A stretch of DNA of 64,000 nucleotides from Klebsormidium nitens. Its lineage: Eukaryota > Streptophyta > Klebsormidiophyceae > Klebsormidiales > Klebsormidiaceae. Positions 1 to 12,800 of this stretch are shown one piece after another. The DNA lies in contig DF237053.1 of assembly GCA_000708835.1 (NCBI GenBank), forward strand, positions 1 to 64,000, read 5' to 3'. The first letter of the stretch is position 1. Each line of letters starts with the position of its first letter. The notes beneath the pieces are model-generated. The model did no database searches. It had not been told where the DNA came from and saw only the letters and a program-made list of their open reading frames with translations. A program made the position numbers and the translations under genes.

Positions 1-147
1 GTAGTGATTCGGGGTCTCCCCAGCTGCCTGAAGCTGCTCCAAGTAGTTCACAAACGCCCGAGAGTCCGAAAAGCTCGAAAAGCTCTTGAACCCTCCCGAG
101 TCGCTCAGGTTGCAGGATCCGATCAGCGAGTGGGCGTTCGCCTGCTG
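1..147 (-). CDS. Partial exon of an unidentified gene, cut by the left edge
   Basis: On the minus strand there is an open frame from about position 147 to the window edge that reads as Ser/Asn/Gln-rich protein (for example LSDSGGFKSFSSFSDSRAF). An in-frame stop (TAG near 155) lies just upstream. Because that stop sits in a context that can serve as a 3' splice site (GTTTAG or CACCAG), I read this as an internal or terminal exon whose upstream intron ends here. GC content and lack of stops fit coding sequence better than the surrounding DNA. I do not recognise the family. It could also be a chance open frame of about 49 codons. Confidence 0.3.
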
Positions 148-931
148 GTGCTAAACGGCCGCCGCCTTCTTCGGGAACCAAGGCTGGCCCAAAAAGTCCT
201 CGTGCCATAAGGAAACTGAGCTGCTAGAGCCCCGGGCCTTTAATGTGTCCCCACCTTGGGACCGAGGTCGGAGTGTCCGACCTAAATGCGAGGTTCTCAT
301 TGGCCGCCAGAGGTGGGACACGGTCGCTACGAGCCGTCGCTTCACATTTTCTGCGTAGATAAGCTATTTACACTAGCACTGGTACTAGTAAACAGCCTAG
401 CTGGGCCTCGATTTAAAATATAAGTCGGTAGATCGATCACATAACCGACCACTGACACTGAAGTCCTAGACCACTAGGCTGGGCCTACAGGCTCGAAATG
501 CGGCCGCAAATAATTGTCATAAGCCGGCGGATCGATATACCGCCGTTTTCGGCCTGAACCAAAATCCGCGCTGGATCCACACCCGACCCAAGGTACCGAC
601 GGTGCTTGCTGACGTTGTCCGTGGCCAATCCAAGGGCCGCATTTAGGTGGGACACGGACCGCCGGTCCAAAGGTGTGGACAGATTAAAGGCCGGCCTTGG
701 AAAATCAGAGTCCTTATGTGCGGCAGGTGATGCTGCGACCATAGCAAAGATGTTCATCAGTCGTTGTTTCCAGCGTAGCGTTTGCACATGAATCGGAGCG
801 TCATCTCGCCGTTCCACTACGAGCGGCCAGAAAGATGGCCGTTTGGCATTTAGCGGGCCCCAAAAAGCACCTAAAGCGCACTCGTTCCTCAAGAGACATG
901 GAAGGGACCTCGCGGGAATCATATCGTGCCT

Positions 932-1053
932 GAGATCGGTCGGGAACAAATATTGATTCCATTTCTATAGATGTCTTAATATCTGGAATACGATTTGTTC
1001 CCGCGCCAATTGATGCACTCGAAATTGATAGGTCTTGTGCATCCAAGTCAATC
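932..1053. repeat. Dispersed repeat with inverted ends, copy 1
   Basis: The 122 bp here align without gaps to 1211-1332, with about 17 differences by eye. The core, 941-1003, begins CGGGAACAAAT and ends ATTTGTTCCCG, an 11 bp perfect terminal inverted repeat around a 63 bp element, which looks like a miniature inverted-repeat element. Similarity to copy 2 extends about 50 bp past the right inverted end, so the mobile unit may be larger than the core. Confidence 0.7.
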
Positions 1054-1210
1054 TGGCAGTGTGTTCAAAAAAAGGCGTTCAAATATAGGCGACAAATGAG
1101 GGGTGCCAGATTCAAAACATCGTCGAGAGAATCTTCTGGTGTGCAACTTTGGCCGAACGGGCCTGGATCTCAGCAGTCAGCGAAGAGAGCCAGAGCGGGT
1201 TGTTCGATTT

Positions 1211-1332
1211 GAGATTGGCCGGGAACAAATATTGATTCCATTCCTACATATGTCTTAATATCTGGGATACGATCTGTTCCCGTGCCAATGGCTGCACCCG
1301 GTCCTGATAGGTCATGTGCATCCGAGTCAATC
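1211..1332. repeat. Dispersed repeat with inverted ends, copy 2
   Basis: Second copy of the repeat at 932-1053, 279 bp away in the same orientation. The core is 1220-1282 (63 bp). Its right inverted end carries one change (ATCTGTTCCCG), so the terminal repeat is imperfect here. The two copies plus their shared right flank suggest local duplication of a larger unit rather than two independent insertions. Confidence 0.65.
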
Positions 1333-2589
1333 TTGATGCGCTTGATATGTGCCGAGATGCAGTCACGACGCAAACAAGCTTGTACATAGAAGCATCTCCA
1401 ACATACCGTTGCAGCATCCAAATATAATTCGCCGCTTGCATAAGGCATGGCCGAAGGGCGGCCCACTTGCATGAGGCTTCATACTAGTTAGTCATCACGA
1501 TTCATTGATTCGGAGCTTCGGACACAGTCTGATTCATATCTGATACTGCCGAGTCTGAATATTATTGAGAACTCACGAATCCTGCATCGGAGGCTACTTA
1601 GAAGCTGAAAGTCGATGGAAAAGGTTTGATTACCTCACTCCATTAGTGAGTGTATCATTCTTCAGGAACAAGCATCGGACGTTTGAAGCAACCGTTGCCA
1701 TTAACCTGAACTTCACGACCCTACTAAAAACTTAATAAGTACTATGCACAGTCGAGCAATTGATGTACCTGGCCTTGCTCGTCGACAACTGTCTGCTCCT
1801 GGCTGCATCCGAGAGCACGCGCTGCGAATCCGTCTTGAGGGCCCACTTCCTGCCAAATATCATCAGTCATCGTCAAGGCTGGGGACCAGGCCGCCATGTG
1901 ATACAACACACAGAAAGACGAGCAATGCTAGCGCGCACATCTGGGCCTTCAACTAGTACGTACTGTATCCGCATCTTGGTGAAGTCACTAACTGCAAGCT
2001 CTATGCTGCAGGTACGATCGCATATTCACCTCTGGAAGCAGTCGTGGGGACAGCAGATGCTCTCCCTCAGAGTCTTGCAAGAAGATGATGCGGCGACGCT
2101 TCCTGTCAAGCGCTTGCCCTGTCAATATCATGGGGCTGAGGTCCTCTTCGAGAGAATCTTCGCCTGACAACCTCTTGCCCACACCGCCATGCTGCTGCTC
2201 AACTAAGGGGCGGCGAGACGGAGCCACCTGTGAAATTCGACAAGTGCAGGATGTCAAATATGGATGCAAGCAAACCCCAGTGAGCTTCCATTAGCAAAGG
2301 GTGCTGCGCCGCATACAGCCGTGAAGCATGACCCTCGAAAACTTGATGTTGTTCATGCTTCAATCAAGTTAGAGGCACACCCATGACAACCAGCTGCAAC
2401 AAGTCACTGCCAAGCTTGCACAAATAGCCGCCTTCAGGCTTCCGTTCTTACCTTGCGTATGCACGGTGGTGGTGTGCTAAATCCCTTCTTGAAAGCGCTG
2501 CCAGCGGTCCAAAGGAACGGAGAGGTAGGTGAGAACCCCTGGACAAGTATATAGGGGGACGAGAGTAAGTGAAAGTGCTCGTGCGTCAG

Positions 2590-2676
2590 CCGTGCCTGAG
2601 ATCGATCGGGAACAAATATTGATTCCATTTCTATAGATGTCTTAATATCTGGGACATGGGACACGATTTGTTCCCG
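2590..2676. repeat. Dispersed repeat with inverted ends, copy 3
   Basis: Third copy in the same orientation, with core 2607-2676 (70 bp) bounded by the same CGGGAACAAAT / ATTTGTTCCCG ends. It is 7 bp longer than copies 1 and 2 because of a short internal duplication (GGGACATGGGACAC). Similarity to copy 1 begins about 17 bp left of the core (GCCGTGCCTGAGATCG), but the right flank seen in copies 1 and 2 is absent. Confidence 0.65.
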
Positions 2677-3459
2677 CCATATTCATGAGCACAGCAGCAA
2701 CTGGTCTAGAGACCCATTTTATGAATGCAAGGTCACGCTAGACTGCACTCTGCCAGGATGCTAGAAGCAGACTAATGCGCGCCTAGAAAGAATCAAACTG
2801 CGAAGTCCCTGATAGTCTGGCCCATGGATGTATATGGACCTGGGATAGAGCAAGGCCTGCCAACCACATTGAAGCAATGTGTGAGTGACTCACCAGAGCG
2901 CGGCTCTTCTTGCTCTTCTCAAGACGTTTCGGCAGTTGAGCTGGGCTGAGACTGTTTTCATTTGTGAGAGCCCGGTAGAAGTTCGGGCCTTGGATGCTTG
3001 CGGAGTCTCCATCATTCAAGAAATCCTCTAGAGAACGTCCAGACTTGGACCCGTCAACAGACCGATCAGCGTACTCAACACCTTCAATGTCCTCGCCTTG
3101 GGTTTCTTCAGAAGCAGATGAGCCGCTGGAGAAGAGAAAAACAGGCGCACATCAGCTGACTGTTGACCAGGGTTGGCATGAACAGCGGATGGCATTTTGA
3201 TGTCATCTTTTCGTGCAGCTTATCAATCTGTGACTTGCAATCGAGCTGGCGGCGCAGATTTAGCTCGAAGCCCCCCATCTCCACTAGCAGGATGGGCGAC
3301 GCACCCCGCTGCCTGACTACGCTAAGCCAGTCTTGTGACTTTCTTCACAAATGCCTCTCCATTCAAAGCTGTTCTTGCTGTGGATGGGAAATGTATTGGA
3401 TACAGCATGTCACTTGATGAGAGCATTCCTTTCACCTTCCGTGGCTAGTGGATTGACCA

Positions 3460-4430
3460 GAAGACTAAGAAAGAGCTTTTGTGTTCAGTGCTTTGCAGAC
3501 AACATACGAAGAGGCAGACTTTCAACTGCACAACTCAGCTGACCACCCCAGTCCCGGCAGTGTCAAGGTCACCTTTCAAGAAGGGGAAGAATACCTTTGT
3601 CCTGCACTTGCAGGACATGATTGCGAAAACTAAATTTCCAGATTCTGGAACGAAGACCATCAAGAAGGCTGCCCCAGAGAAAGCTGGGTTAATCAAGTGC
3701 CCCAGAAACACTTTAGAAGGGCTACTAGAAATCTGTTTTTGGTGAGACAGCGGGAATTCTGAATGTATGAAGAAAATAGTGCTGAGGGAACCCAAGACTA
3801 TGCACTGCGGATCTCAGCAATTCTGCTCAGGACTTTGCATACTTTTGGCTCACTGTCGAAAGCTTCTGCAATTCAAACTCCCAAGAAATCCGTCAGAAAT
3901 TGGTGCCAACTAGATTGACCGAAACATTCCCCCAGCCAGTTCGTGTGTTTTTGCTTCACCAACGTTTCTCAGTCCCGCCTGAAGGCACTCGAAAAAGTCC
4001 CACAGATTTGCTGCAACTCGCAGTATTGAACGTCGTCCATGGCCAAGCATGGAACTGCTTTTCAACCTGGCTGCATAATTCTGGTGTTTGATAACCCAAA
4101 CAAGCAATCAGTCAAGGAGGAGGTGCTAGGTAAAGTTCCTCCTTTTCTTCGTATAAGTAAGATTAGTGTCCGGCATCAACAACTTCATGGTCGAGGACTG
4201 TCATTGTTTTCAGAGTGCAGCTGAAGACCACTGCTCAGCATGTTTGCCCAATGTACTTCTTGCCACCAGGTGGCACAGCGTCCCGGCTTGATCTGATCTT
4301 GAATCTGGCAGACAAGTCGTCTTTGCTTGTAACAGCGCTTACCTTTCCCAATGGAAATGCAGGTTGGAAGCCATTGCCCGCAGCTCGTAATTGCAGCTTC
4401 AATGGTGGTATTCTCTGCCAGTTATTTTGA
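3460..4430 (+). pseudogene. Decayed, possibly transposon-derived coding stretch
   Basis: Plus-strand protein-like fragments follow each other in different frames: about 3478-3743 (including KKAAPEKAGLIKCPRNTLEG), about 3800-4090 (DFAYFWLTVESFCNSNS, then a Pro-rich and Leu-rich stretch), 4039-4222 (containing IILVFDNPNKQSVKEEVLGK) and 4215-4427. They are separated by frameshifts and stops without good splice sites. The hydrophobic-D-N arrangement in the third fragment is the sort seen around catalytic residues of DDE-type transposases, but that is weak evidence. I cannot name a family. It could be a host pseudogene instead. Confidence 0.25.
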
Positions 4431-5717
4431 TGGCGCTGCTCCTATAATGCCAATGGCTTGAAGCTGAGTGTACTTGGAGCTCAGTTTTGGCAGCTCAACG
4501 TGGGGTTCAATGATGCTGGTGACCGCAGATCAAGCAGGCTGTGCACAGTTGCTGATGCCCAACTGTGGAGCTGCCCAATTGCTGGCAGCCGGCGCTTCCA
4601 CCCTGGCAGTTCAGGCCGGCAGTGTCAAAGTATTCTATGGATAAAGCGAAATTAGTTAGAAGTGACGCTGAGGCTGGAAAGAACTTGCGGCGGCTTGGCC
4701 CATTTGTGCATCTGCAAGGGCCAAGACTGAGCACCACCCACAGAGGACGGTGCAGCAAGTCAGAACGCACAGGAAGCTACCCCAGCTGACAACTCGGCGA
4801 TCTTGCTCTTTGCCTTGAGCTGCACTCTAGCGACGGCCAGCTCGCTTATTCTGCTGATGGATGCTGGGAATGAGGCTATACGTTCGGAACTTCGGACCTT
4901 GGTTGGGAAATGAGAATTTACGTTCGGAATATTGGAATTTATAGGCCCGCATTGCTGCAACACGGGACGGTCCGGTCGGTACGGGCCGACCAGAAAGCCC
5001 CGACATTCGTTCACGTATACGGAGGCAAACTCCGGAATTTGATTGTGCTTCCACGTGGTGGAATGTGAGGGCCGCGAAGCCTGGCTTGCGTCCACGTATA
5101 TGTCCAGATCTGTCCAGATGCCGTGCGTATATATGGCTTTGGGATTGCACTGTCCCGCTCGGGAGCAGAGCGGGTCGGGACGGGACGATCGATCGAGCCA
5201 CCGGCCGGGACGGTCGGGGGGACACGTGGCGGCACGGGAGTGGGCGGTTTTATGCCGGATTTCAGATGGTTAGTTGCCGGCGGCCCCTGTCCGACGGGCC
5301 CTGCCGGTTTACAGGTGACTGCGAATGTTTCAGTGACAATAAGTGACGGAAAGGCAGCCGGCCGGCCAAAGCTTGGATACAACTTGAAGCTCTGAACAGG
5401 ACACCATCCTAGCAATGCCATGCACTGGAGACAATTATACATCCCGCTTCCATCAGTATGGATCAGGACGCGTACCGTACATGTGGGGAGCAACCCTTGG
5501 TCTGTTAATCTAATGGTACTAGGTGCATTCGATCCAACAGGGATCCAACGAAGGTTGACGTGGTTCGATGGCGCCGGCCGTGAAGGCTATGGTTGATTGT
5601 ACGTCAATGAAGATTCTACTCCAAACTAGCGTATGTGCAATAAGCAGACGTTTGACTTGCATTGACACACGTCTACAGGAGACATTGCAGAACTCAAAAC
5701 ATCATCACGTCAACCCC
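4431..5717. other. Intergenic stretch with no supported gene
   Basis: The longest frame (minus 5011-5493) overlaps several plus-strand frames of similar length in a GC-rich patch and shows no family motif. Small repeats are present, such as ACGTTCGGAA twice near 4879 and 4921 and GTCCAGATCT/GTCCAGAT in tandem near 5101. I see nothing else. Confidence 0.45.
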
Positions 5718-8700
5718 TTAATCACAATGTAACAACCGTACTGCGGACAAAAAGCCGACCTTCTCTATTTCTGCCCACCCAACTTCTTCTCCCTCTAACC
5801 ACTGGACTTCGTCAACCTCTGGCCACCCAATGGTTCGCGGCTCGGAGTCCCCCACCCGCTTGCTAACCTCTCCTTCCGCCTCAAGCTCGTCCCTTACACA
5901 CTTCCCACCCGCCTCCGCTTCCAACTCCCCCTCTAACGTCCTCCTAAGTCTATCGACAACCACAAAGGGACTCAAACTGTCCTTCATGGCGTCAAAGTAG
6001 GGCACCATGTACTCATAATCTTGCTGTAGAATCTCGCCTATAACCCGAACTCCCGGGGGCCCCCACGCTGTTGCGAAATAACCTTCTAAGACTACCCAGT
6101 GCCTAACTCTTTCTGTCAAAGAGGGGCCTTCAAGATCCTGTTCGGGAGAGGTAGTTGCGTCTCAATCGCTGCCAAAAAAAGGTAAACCTTATTTGAATTT
6201 ACGGTCCACTGACATCTTCCAAGGGCCAACGCGCTTCTGAAGACAGGCTGAAGCGCTTCTCGAATTGTAGAGTACATGTTGAAGATAATCAACGAAAACA
6301 AAGGTGAGCAGAAGCTATGCAAGGACCAACACCAAAGAACCACGGGCTACTCACCATCTTTCCAATGCGCTCGTCTATTGCCTTGAGCGTGGCCCGGTCC
6401 TCGACTTTGCCCTTATTCAGTGCAGCTAACTCCGACTTTATCGTCGCCATATCTTCTTCGCTTCCAGTTCCGCCTAACCCTGATTTTCCACAAAAGAGTG
6501 CTAATAAGAAAGGGCGTAGCGAGCTGCGAAGACACTTTGTTGAGTTGGGACAATAAAGCTTAAAACATTGCAATGTCGTTGTTTGGAAACACCTGATCAA
6601 GTGCGAACTCAGCAAACGTCAAAACCGTACAGTTTGATAAGGAACACCCGCGCCGAAAAGAAACTTATTTGGGGCTAGATATACTGCTCCGCTGAACATT
6701 ATAAGAATGTCTGGTGCCAGGTCTCGGGGGGAGCAATGAGCTGAGAGATATTCAATTACGAACGCGCAATGACCATTGGGACCGATTCTTCTGTGCAGAA
6801 CACGGCAACTCGGTTTAAGTGGTGGCTGATGACGATGTGACGGCCACCAGCGGCAATAGCGCAATCATTTAACGTGGTTAGCTTCTCAACCTGGAAAAGT
6901 CTAACAAGCTTTGAAGGATCCAGGTGCCAATTGTCTAGGCTGACCATGTAATGTGTTAAGTCGCACCCTGGCGAGGCAGAACTGCAGGCGAGATCTCGTG
7001 ACTGTCCGAGGCATGTCAAAAAGATGGGATAGAGCATGAGTGTGTCTGACTTGCAGAGCACTTCATATGACATGGCGTCAGCTCCGGATTGCAAGAAGCA
7101 CAAAATAATAGGCTTCCGCACATGGCAGCGCCCTATTTCACGCTGTCCACAACGGCTTTTGTTCGTCTCATAATCGCTCCTATCACCCAGAGTTACAACC
7201 GTTTAAGAGCTCTGATCGAACGTCCATCTCAGCTCTGGGGCTTCTCAAGGGCCCCTAAAGCCTGAGAGACCCGCTTCCAGCTTGTCAGCAGATAAGCTAC
7301 TAGATCTCCAGAGGTAATCGAGTGAGATGCTAGCCTTTTTTAAGTACATGAGTCTGAAATAAATTGCACATGTTCGCATGAAGTCAGTCAAGATACACCT
7401 TTCCGACTCACGCGATCCAAAGTCGTAGAACCCCGCTGTGACCGGCTCCCCTTTCATCGGCACGTAGTCATCCACTCGCCTCACAAGCGCTCCCGGTCTG
7501 ACAAGCAAGTCCAGCATCTCCAGAATGTCACCAAGGGCTTCCCCGGACTTGAATTTGTAGTCTTTGCCGTGGGCACGGACAATAACCACCTGCAGATCAT
7601 GGCCTCTTTAGCAAAAAGTCTCGGCTATCCTTTGTTGACATACTTGATCCCCTATATAGTTGGTCAGACATCACACGGAGGACGGCTGGTTTGCAGGCTG
7701 AGCTTGAGCCTGAGCATACCCGTTCCTGAGATAAAATAACCGGTCAAATCCTGGCACCAAACCCCGTTTCGAGTACAATGTCGACCAGCAACAGTGCTGC
7801 ACAACTGGAAAGCTGGACTAGGCGTGTAAGCTTCTTGATGCTAGTGATTGAAGGGAGTGTCTGGATACAAGGGCCCCCGCCTTCATAAGACAGGTGCAGT
7901 ACCATCATACTCATAAACTTTACCGCAAAGAAGATGGTCTTTCATTGTTGCCTGTGTCTGCCCTTCTACAGCTGATCTAGCGATGCTTGCTCCAATCTGA
8001 AGGCTTTCTGCGGCACGTCTGCCTTGACCAGAAGCTCACAAGCGCACATAAAGTAGGAACCAAAACTCTGGCAATCAAGCTTTGACACGTAAGCTTGCAA
8101 AGCAGATGATCGAGAAACTGCTCCATCCAGTCAAGAAATGCACAACCGAAGGATCAATCACGTGGAGCCTGAGATACCTGTACACTGACCGAAGTAGGAC
8201 AATAAACTGGGAACATAAAGCCCCAAACATTGAGAGAACGTCAGCAGAGACAACCACGGGTAACCTCTGTTACTGAGTATACGGGAACAACACACCTTCT
8301 CCGGACCAAGTTCGTCTCCCTGCTCGATAATCCTTCCAACTCCCCCCAATCCCGCCTGGAGCCGAAATCTTTGTAGGCGAGGTCGTTGCGCCTGCTGCTT
8401 GAACGGGTCAGCCACAAGTTTTCGACCTGGACAAATCAAGATACCACGTGCTCAGTATGGCTTCCCAAATACTAAGGAGGCTTCAACATCATTGTATTTG
8501 TGTATCAAAACCCAATTTGAAGGGGAGGAGAACTTTTGCAGAGAAGAGCTGATTGCAGGCATGCAAGGCTGCCAACAGGCCACAAGAGTGTCCCTGCTTG
8601 AGAGGGTTCACTTGGGCGGAGTTGCAATCAAGCATGATTGCATTTTTATGGCTGCTATTATGTCTGGTTGAAAATTGCAGCGCACACAAATGCCACAGAA

Positions 8701-9369
8701 GCGGAATTTTGAATCATTGTCCTGATTGAGTCTGGATGGGTGTGCTGCCACCAGTGCCAAAGTCTCTTCACAGGACTGAACAACCTGACAAGACATCGAC
8801 AGATCCGGGACCGCGGATAAATTACAACAGCCATTTCTCAGTTTCTTATCAGACTGTAAGCTCAAAGCTTCAACATGAAGTTCCTGAAGATCCAATTCAG
8901 CACGATTTGACCACCAGATATACTTTCTGTCGCCAGCTGAAACAATACATGGACTTGCGTGTTGCCACCTTTTGATCCTACTTGTTACATCGTCTGCCAC
9001 ACACATTTGAAAGTTTGAGAACCTTGTGACATCTCTCTACTGCCTGGTTTCAACTTCTCTACAGCCAAAACCCAGCCTCTAACAGACACTCTGCTGCACG
9101 CCAAGTCTCCAATACCATCTCAAATTTTTGAAGCTCATACTCCCCAGGTCGGAAGCTAATAAAACTTTATGCACACAAGACTCTCCTCATCCTCACACAG
9201 GAATCTCCTCAACCGGCACTCCTCATAAATCGTTTTCTGGAGTGCATGGGAAGCGCAAATAGGTACCTAGAATGGCTCGCATGTGGCTCTCTGCTTCTGC
9301 CGGGAAACACTGGTGGCTGAGCGCCCTTCCCCCGGCCTGGGCGCCTCCCACAGCAACCACCGCCGACAT
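5718..9369 (-). CDS. Uncharacterised five-exon protein
   Basis: A minus-strand gene with exons 9369-9267, 8426-8296, 7589-7412, 6479-6355 and 6137-5718. The junction phases close throughout (1, 0, 1, 0) and give about 318 residues from ATG to stop. Visible features: a Gly/Ala-rich start; a basic Gln/Arg-rich patch (residues about 36-60); a central hydrophobic and charged part with VVIVRAHGKDYKFKSGEAL; a short charged helix from exon 4 (IKSELAALNKGKVEDRATLK) that could form a coiled coil; and a C-terminal exon rich in Glu, Val and Trp. There is no signal peptide or membrane segment. I do not recognise the family. It lies head-to-head with the YchF gene, 503 bp away, so the two may share a promoter. 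The first exon is the least certain: an open frame also runs on the other strand there. Confidence 0.5.
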
Positions 9370-9872
9370 GGGGATCCAGCACCCCCCGCAGCCGAAAACT
9401 TCAATCGCAATCAGTTCCTGGCCCAGCTCCTGGCCCAGCAGAGTCACAGACTGGGAGACATTCTATTTTGTCTCCGCACAATATCGCGTATCAAAGCCAG
9501 CAACTCTCACAGTCCGCACCTCATCCAAACATTCTGCAGGCAGCCAGAAGCACAGGTTCCTACCCCTCGAATTGGATCTTCTGACGATGGAGGCGATTTG
9601 TAGAGCTGCTTACTTAAAACACTCTTAAGTTTTGCCCGGCAGAAGGATATGGCAGCAAGAGAACCTTCTCTCATTGTCCATCACGACACGACTCGGAGTC
9701 GGACTCAGAGCAAAAAGGCCTGCATTAAACTCTGACAGTCTCAAAATCGCGGCCGCGTTGAGGAAACGTCGCGGCCGCTGGCATGGCATTTCTAAGGAGG
9801 ACTCGATCAGCTTTCTACTCCGCAGCGACAGATTCCATCATTTGAGAAGCAGGAGGAGGCGCACCAGCCGCA
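9370..9872. promoter_or_regulatory. Divergent spacer between the unknown gene and YchF
   Basis: The 503 bp between the two start codons must contain both 5' untranslated regions and promoters. A GC-rich direct repeat, TCGCGGCCGC / TCGCGGCCGC, occurs near 9749 and 9769. I see no clear TATA box for either gene. Shared regulation is inference from the arrangement only. Confidence 0.4.
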
Positions 9873-12800
9873 ATGGCGTCCATTCGCTGCTGCCGCCCCT
9901 TCCTCAACTTCTCTCCTGCAATGAGCCACACCCAAGCGGGTGCCCAGGCGACATTGCGTCCCGCTGCATTCGCCGCAGCCTTTTCTAGAGGGGCCCCCTC
10001 GCAAAGCTTGCGATCACATTCTAGTTTTTCAAATTCTCGAGCCACCTCCATTACCGTCAGCCCACGTTGCCAGTCATGTGCTACTCAAAGCTCGTTCCTC
10101 CCTAGCTCAGATCTCCACTCCCTCTCCAGCCAACGGCACGGCGCCACCTGGCGGTTCCTCGGCCGCCGATGTTTCAGCACAACTAGAGTGAGCATGGGCC
10201 TAACAACGGGCATTGTGGGGCTGCCAAACGTGGGAAAGAGCACACTGTTCAATGCGCTCGTGGAGAATGGAAAAGCGCAGGCGGCCAACTTTCCGTTCTG
10301 CACCATCGAGCCGAATGTGGGCATCGTAGCGGTGCCGGACTCGAGGCTTCAGGTGAGACCATTTTAGGGTTTTGGGTGGTCAAGCATGATGCCGAGCACC
10401 ACACAATTTGGAATGAAATTTTGCGCACTTTCTTGGTCAATTGGTTTCGTGGACAGCGTCGATGGGTACGGTGATTGAGAGTCCGTTGGCGTGGATCACA
10501 CAAGCTTATGGGTTTATTTGTGCTTGCAATGCCGTCATGTTTCTCATGACAGTGCCAGCCAGCACTGGCAGCCACTGTCTCTTTTCTTGGTCTCCGTATT
10601 TTCTGCCAATGGAAAGCGAACCGCTGGATTCGCCATCAGGTTTACATATTTCTTTCCTTCGTAGTACAGGGGTGGATGTGTTGTCCTTTTATTTGGATTG
10701 CTTGCAGACAGCAAAATTCAGAGAGGGGACAATTTGATAGGAACTTCAGAGGTGTTGGAGAAATTGTAAGAGCTCGATGATGGTTTGCTTGAGAGCGGGG
10801 AGCTGTCAGTTGTGTACCGCTTTCGAAAGCCGTACCAACACAGGAAAATATTATCTACATATGGTCAACGACTTATACGATGCGGAGAGTGGTAGGCTCC
10901 AATTGTGCTTCGTAGCTGCTGACAAGGCAAGGGCCCTTGCGGATGCATCAAGGTCAGCAGCCTGACAGAAGCCTTCTACTCTACTTCTATAGCTGTGCTG
11001 AGTTCGGCGTAGTTGGCGGCCTGAAGGGCATCCAGAGCGTTGAATCATCAGGTTTTTGATGACCATCTCACTCAATATCTAAATATCCCCGTGAAATTCT
11101 TCTCTCGTGCCCCCAGCCCGGAATCATCGCACTGGTCTCAAACAGCAATCTACAGACCCCAATGATCGGGTCCCCCACCCCTGCAGGTGCTCCAAGACCT
11201 GTCCAAGTCCCAAAAAGTCGTACCCGCAATCGTCGAGTTTGTGGACATTGCCGGGCTCGTGAAGGGCGCGAGCAAGGGCGAGGGGCTCGGAAACAAGTTC
11301 CTCTCACACATCCGCTCAGTAGACTGCGTCGTCCAGGTAGGTTATGCATCAAGGTTTGTAACTCAGGGACTTAGCATAGTGTTTTCCGTGTTCTTAAGAT
11401 CATGGCATTGCCAGAGCTTTTAGCTGTTTCTGAGTCCTGTCCCGGCTGGCAGCTTCGCAGATAAGTCTGCCAGCAGACTTTGAAAGGAGGCGTCAAAAGA
11501 TGACAAGAATCACCAGGTTTCAATAAGGGGCGCGGTCGAGTCACGTGCACGAGCTTTGTTCTTTCAGTTGTTCTTCGTCCTACTTCTCGGTTCTACGAAA
11601 GAGACGGCTCTAAACTCCATGTGTTACGGCGCAAGATCTTGACAATTGTGCGATAAGTTTTAGTGGGCGGTATCCTGAACCCAGGTTAGCTTGAACGAGC
11701 GGCAGCTTCTTTACCTGACAGGAGGAACAAAGGGGCGAAGAACAGCAGGCTCATCCCTCCAGACGCGACATGCACATTGGAATTTCATTTCCTAGTCGGT
11801 CTTCCATCGTACCGTTGGACTTAAATTTTCACAAGCGTGCAAACCGATGCGGCAGGGGCGCTGACGTGTGCAAACAAGAATTTGCCCTGCAGGTGGTGCG
11901 CTGCTTCGAGGACGATGACGTCATCCACGTGAACGGGCGTGTGGACCCTGTGGAGGATATCTCCGTCATCAACTTTGAGCTCGCGCTCGCAGATCTGGGC
12001 CAGGTGGGAAACACCGCTTTTCTCTCACCCCCCGAGAAAGTTTCTTTCGGATTAGATTCACGGGGTTTGATTCTCTAGCCATGTGCTCAAGGTCTGTATA
12101 TCTCAGAAGATGAGACGGATCCTGCGGTTTGATGGAATCAAGAATGGATGAGGGAAAGCAAAAAGGTCTCAAGAAACCGCATGTGCGTGCTCATCATCAT
12201 TCAAACCTTCCCTGAAAACACAGTCGAATCAAACTCTCCAAAAAGAGACACCATTGCGGATCCTGCTTCAGAGTCTGTTCATGATTTCATGCCTTCTTTG
12301 CGGAATGCGAGAGCTTGGGGGTGGATTATGTGGATTTGAGATATGTTTGGTCAAGGGCTAGAATAACAATCACTCTTACCACATTTTTCTGGGCTTTGCA
12401 GATCGAGAAGCGGTATGAGCGGTTGAAGAAGGGAGCCGGCCGCGCGCAGAAGAAGGAGGACAAGGCGAAAGACGACATGGAGATGGTAGCGCTCGAGCGG
12501 ATCCAAGCCGCGCTGGAAGACGGCAAGCCTGCGCGTGCGGTGGAGCTATCGGAGGACGAGCAACCACTAGTGAGCAATCACGCTCTTGATCTTGCCGTTT
12601 CCGGTTCTCGTTTCCGTTGCTTATCTAAGACGCTCGTCTTCTGGATAATCCGCCGGATACTCCGTGGATTTGGTCGGTTCCGCTCCGTTCCATTCCGATC
12701 CGCTCAGCAGAAAAATGCGCCCAGCACATTTATTCCCTCAGTAGGCAGCTCGCAAGCGCCAAAAATGGCCTTTTGGCCGCACACAGGACGGATATCGGAA

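Larger units (their letters stand above)
148..3459. other. Gene-poor stretch carrying only the dispersed repeats
   Basis: Apart from the three repeat copies I see no convincing exon here. All open frames are short, lack conserved motifs, and overlap one another on both strands. The base composition is AT-richer than the exons elsewhere in the window. Confidence 0.5.

Noticed and set aside
5011-5493. 160-codon open frame on minus
   Set aside because: Several frames are open on both strands in this GC-rich patch. There is no conserved motif and no linked exons.
9272-9628. ATG-started 118-codon frame on plus
   Set aside because: It overlaps the proposed first exon of the minus-strand unknown gene, which fits a phase-consistent chain. 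The plus frame has low-complexity Pro/Ser/Ala content and no partner exon. Some doubt remains.
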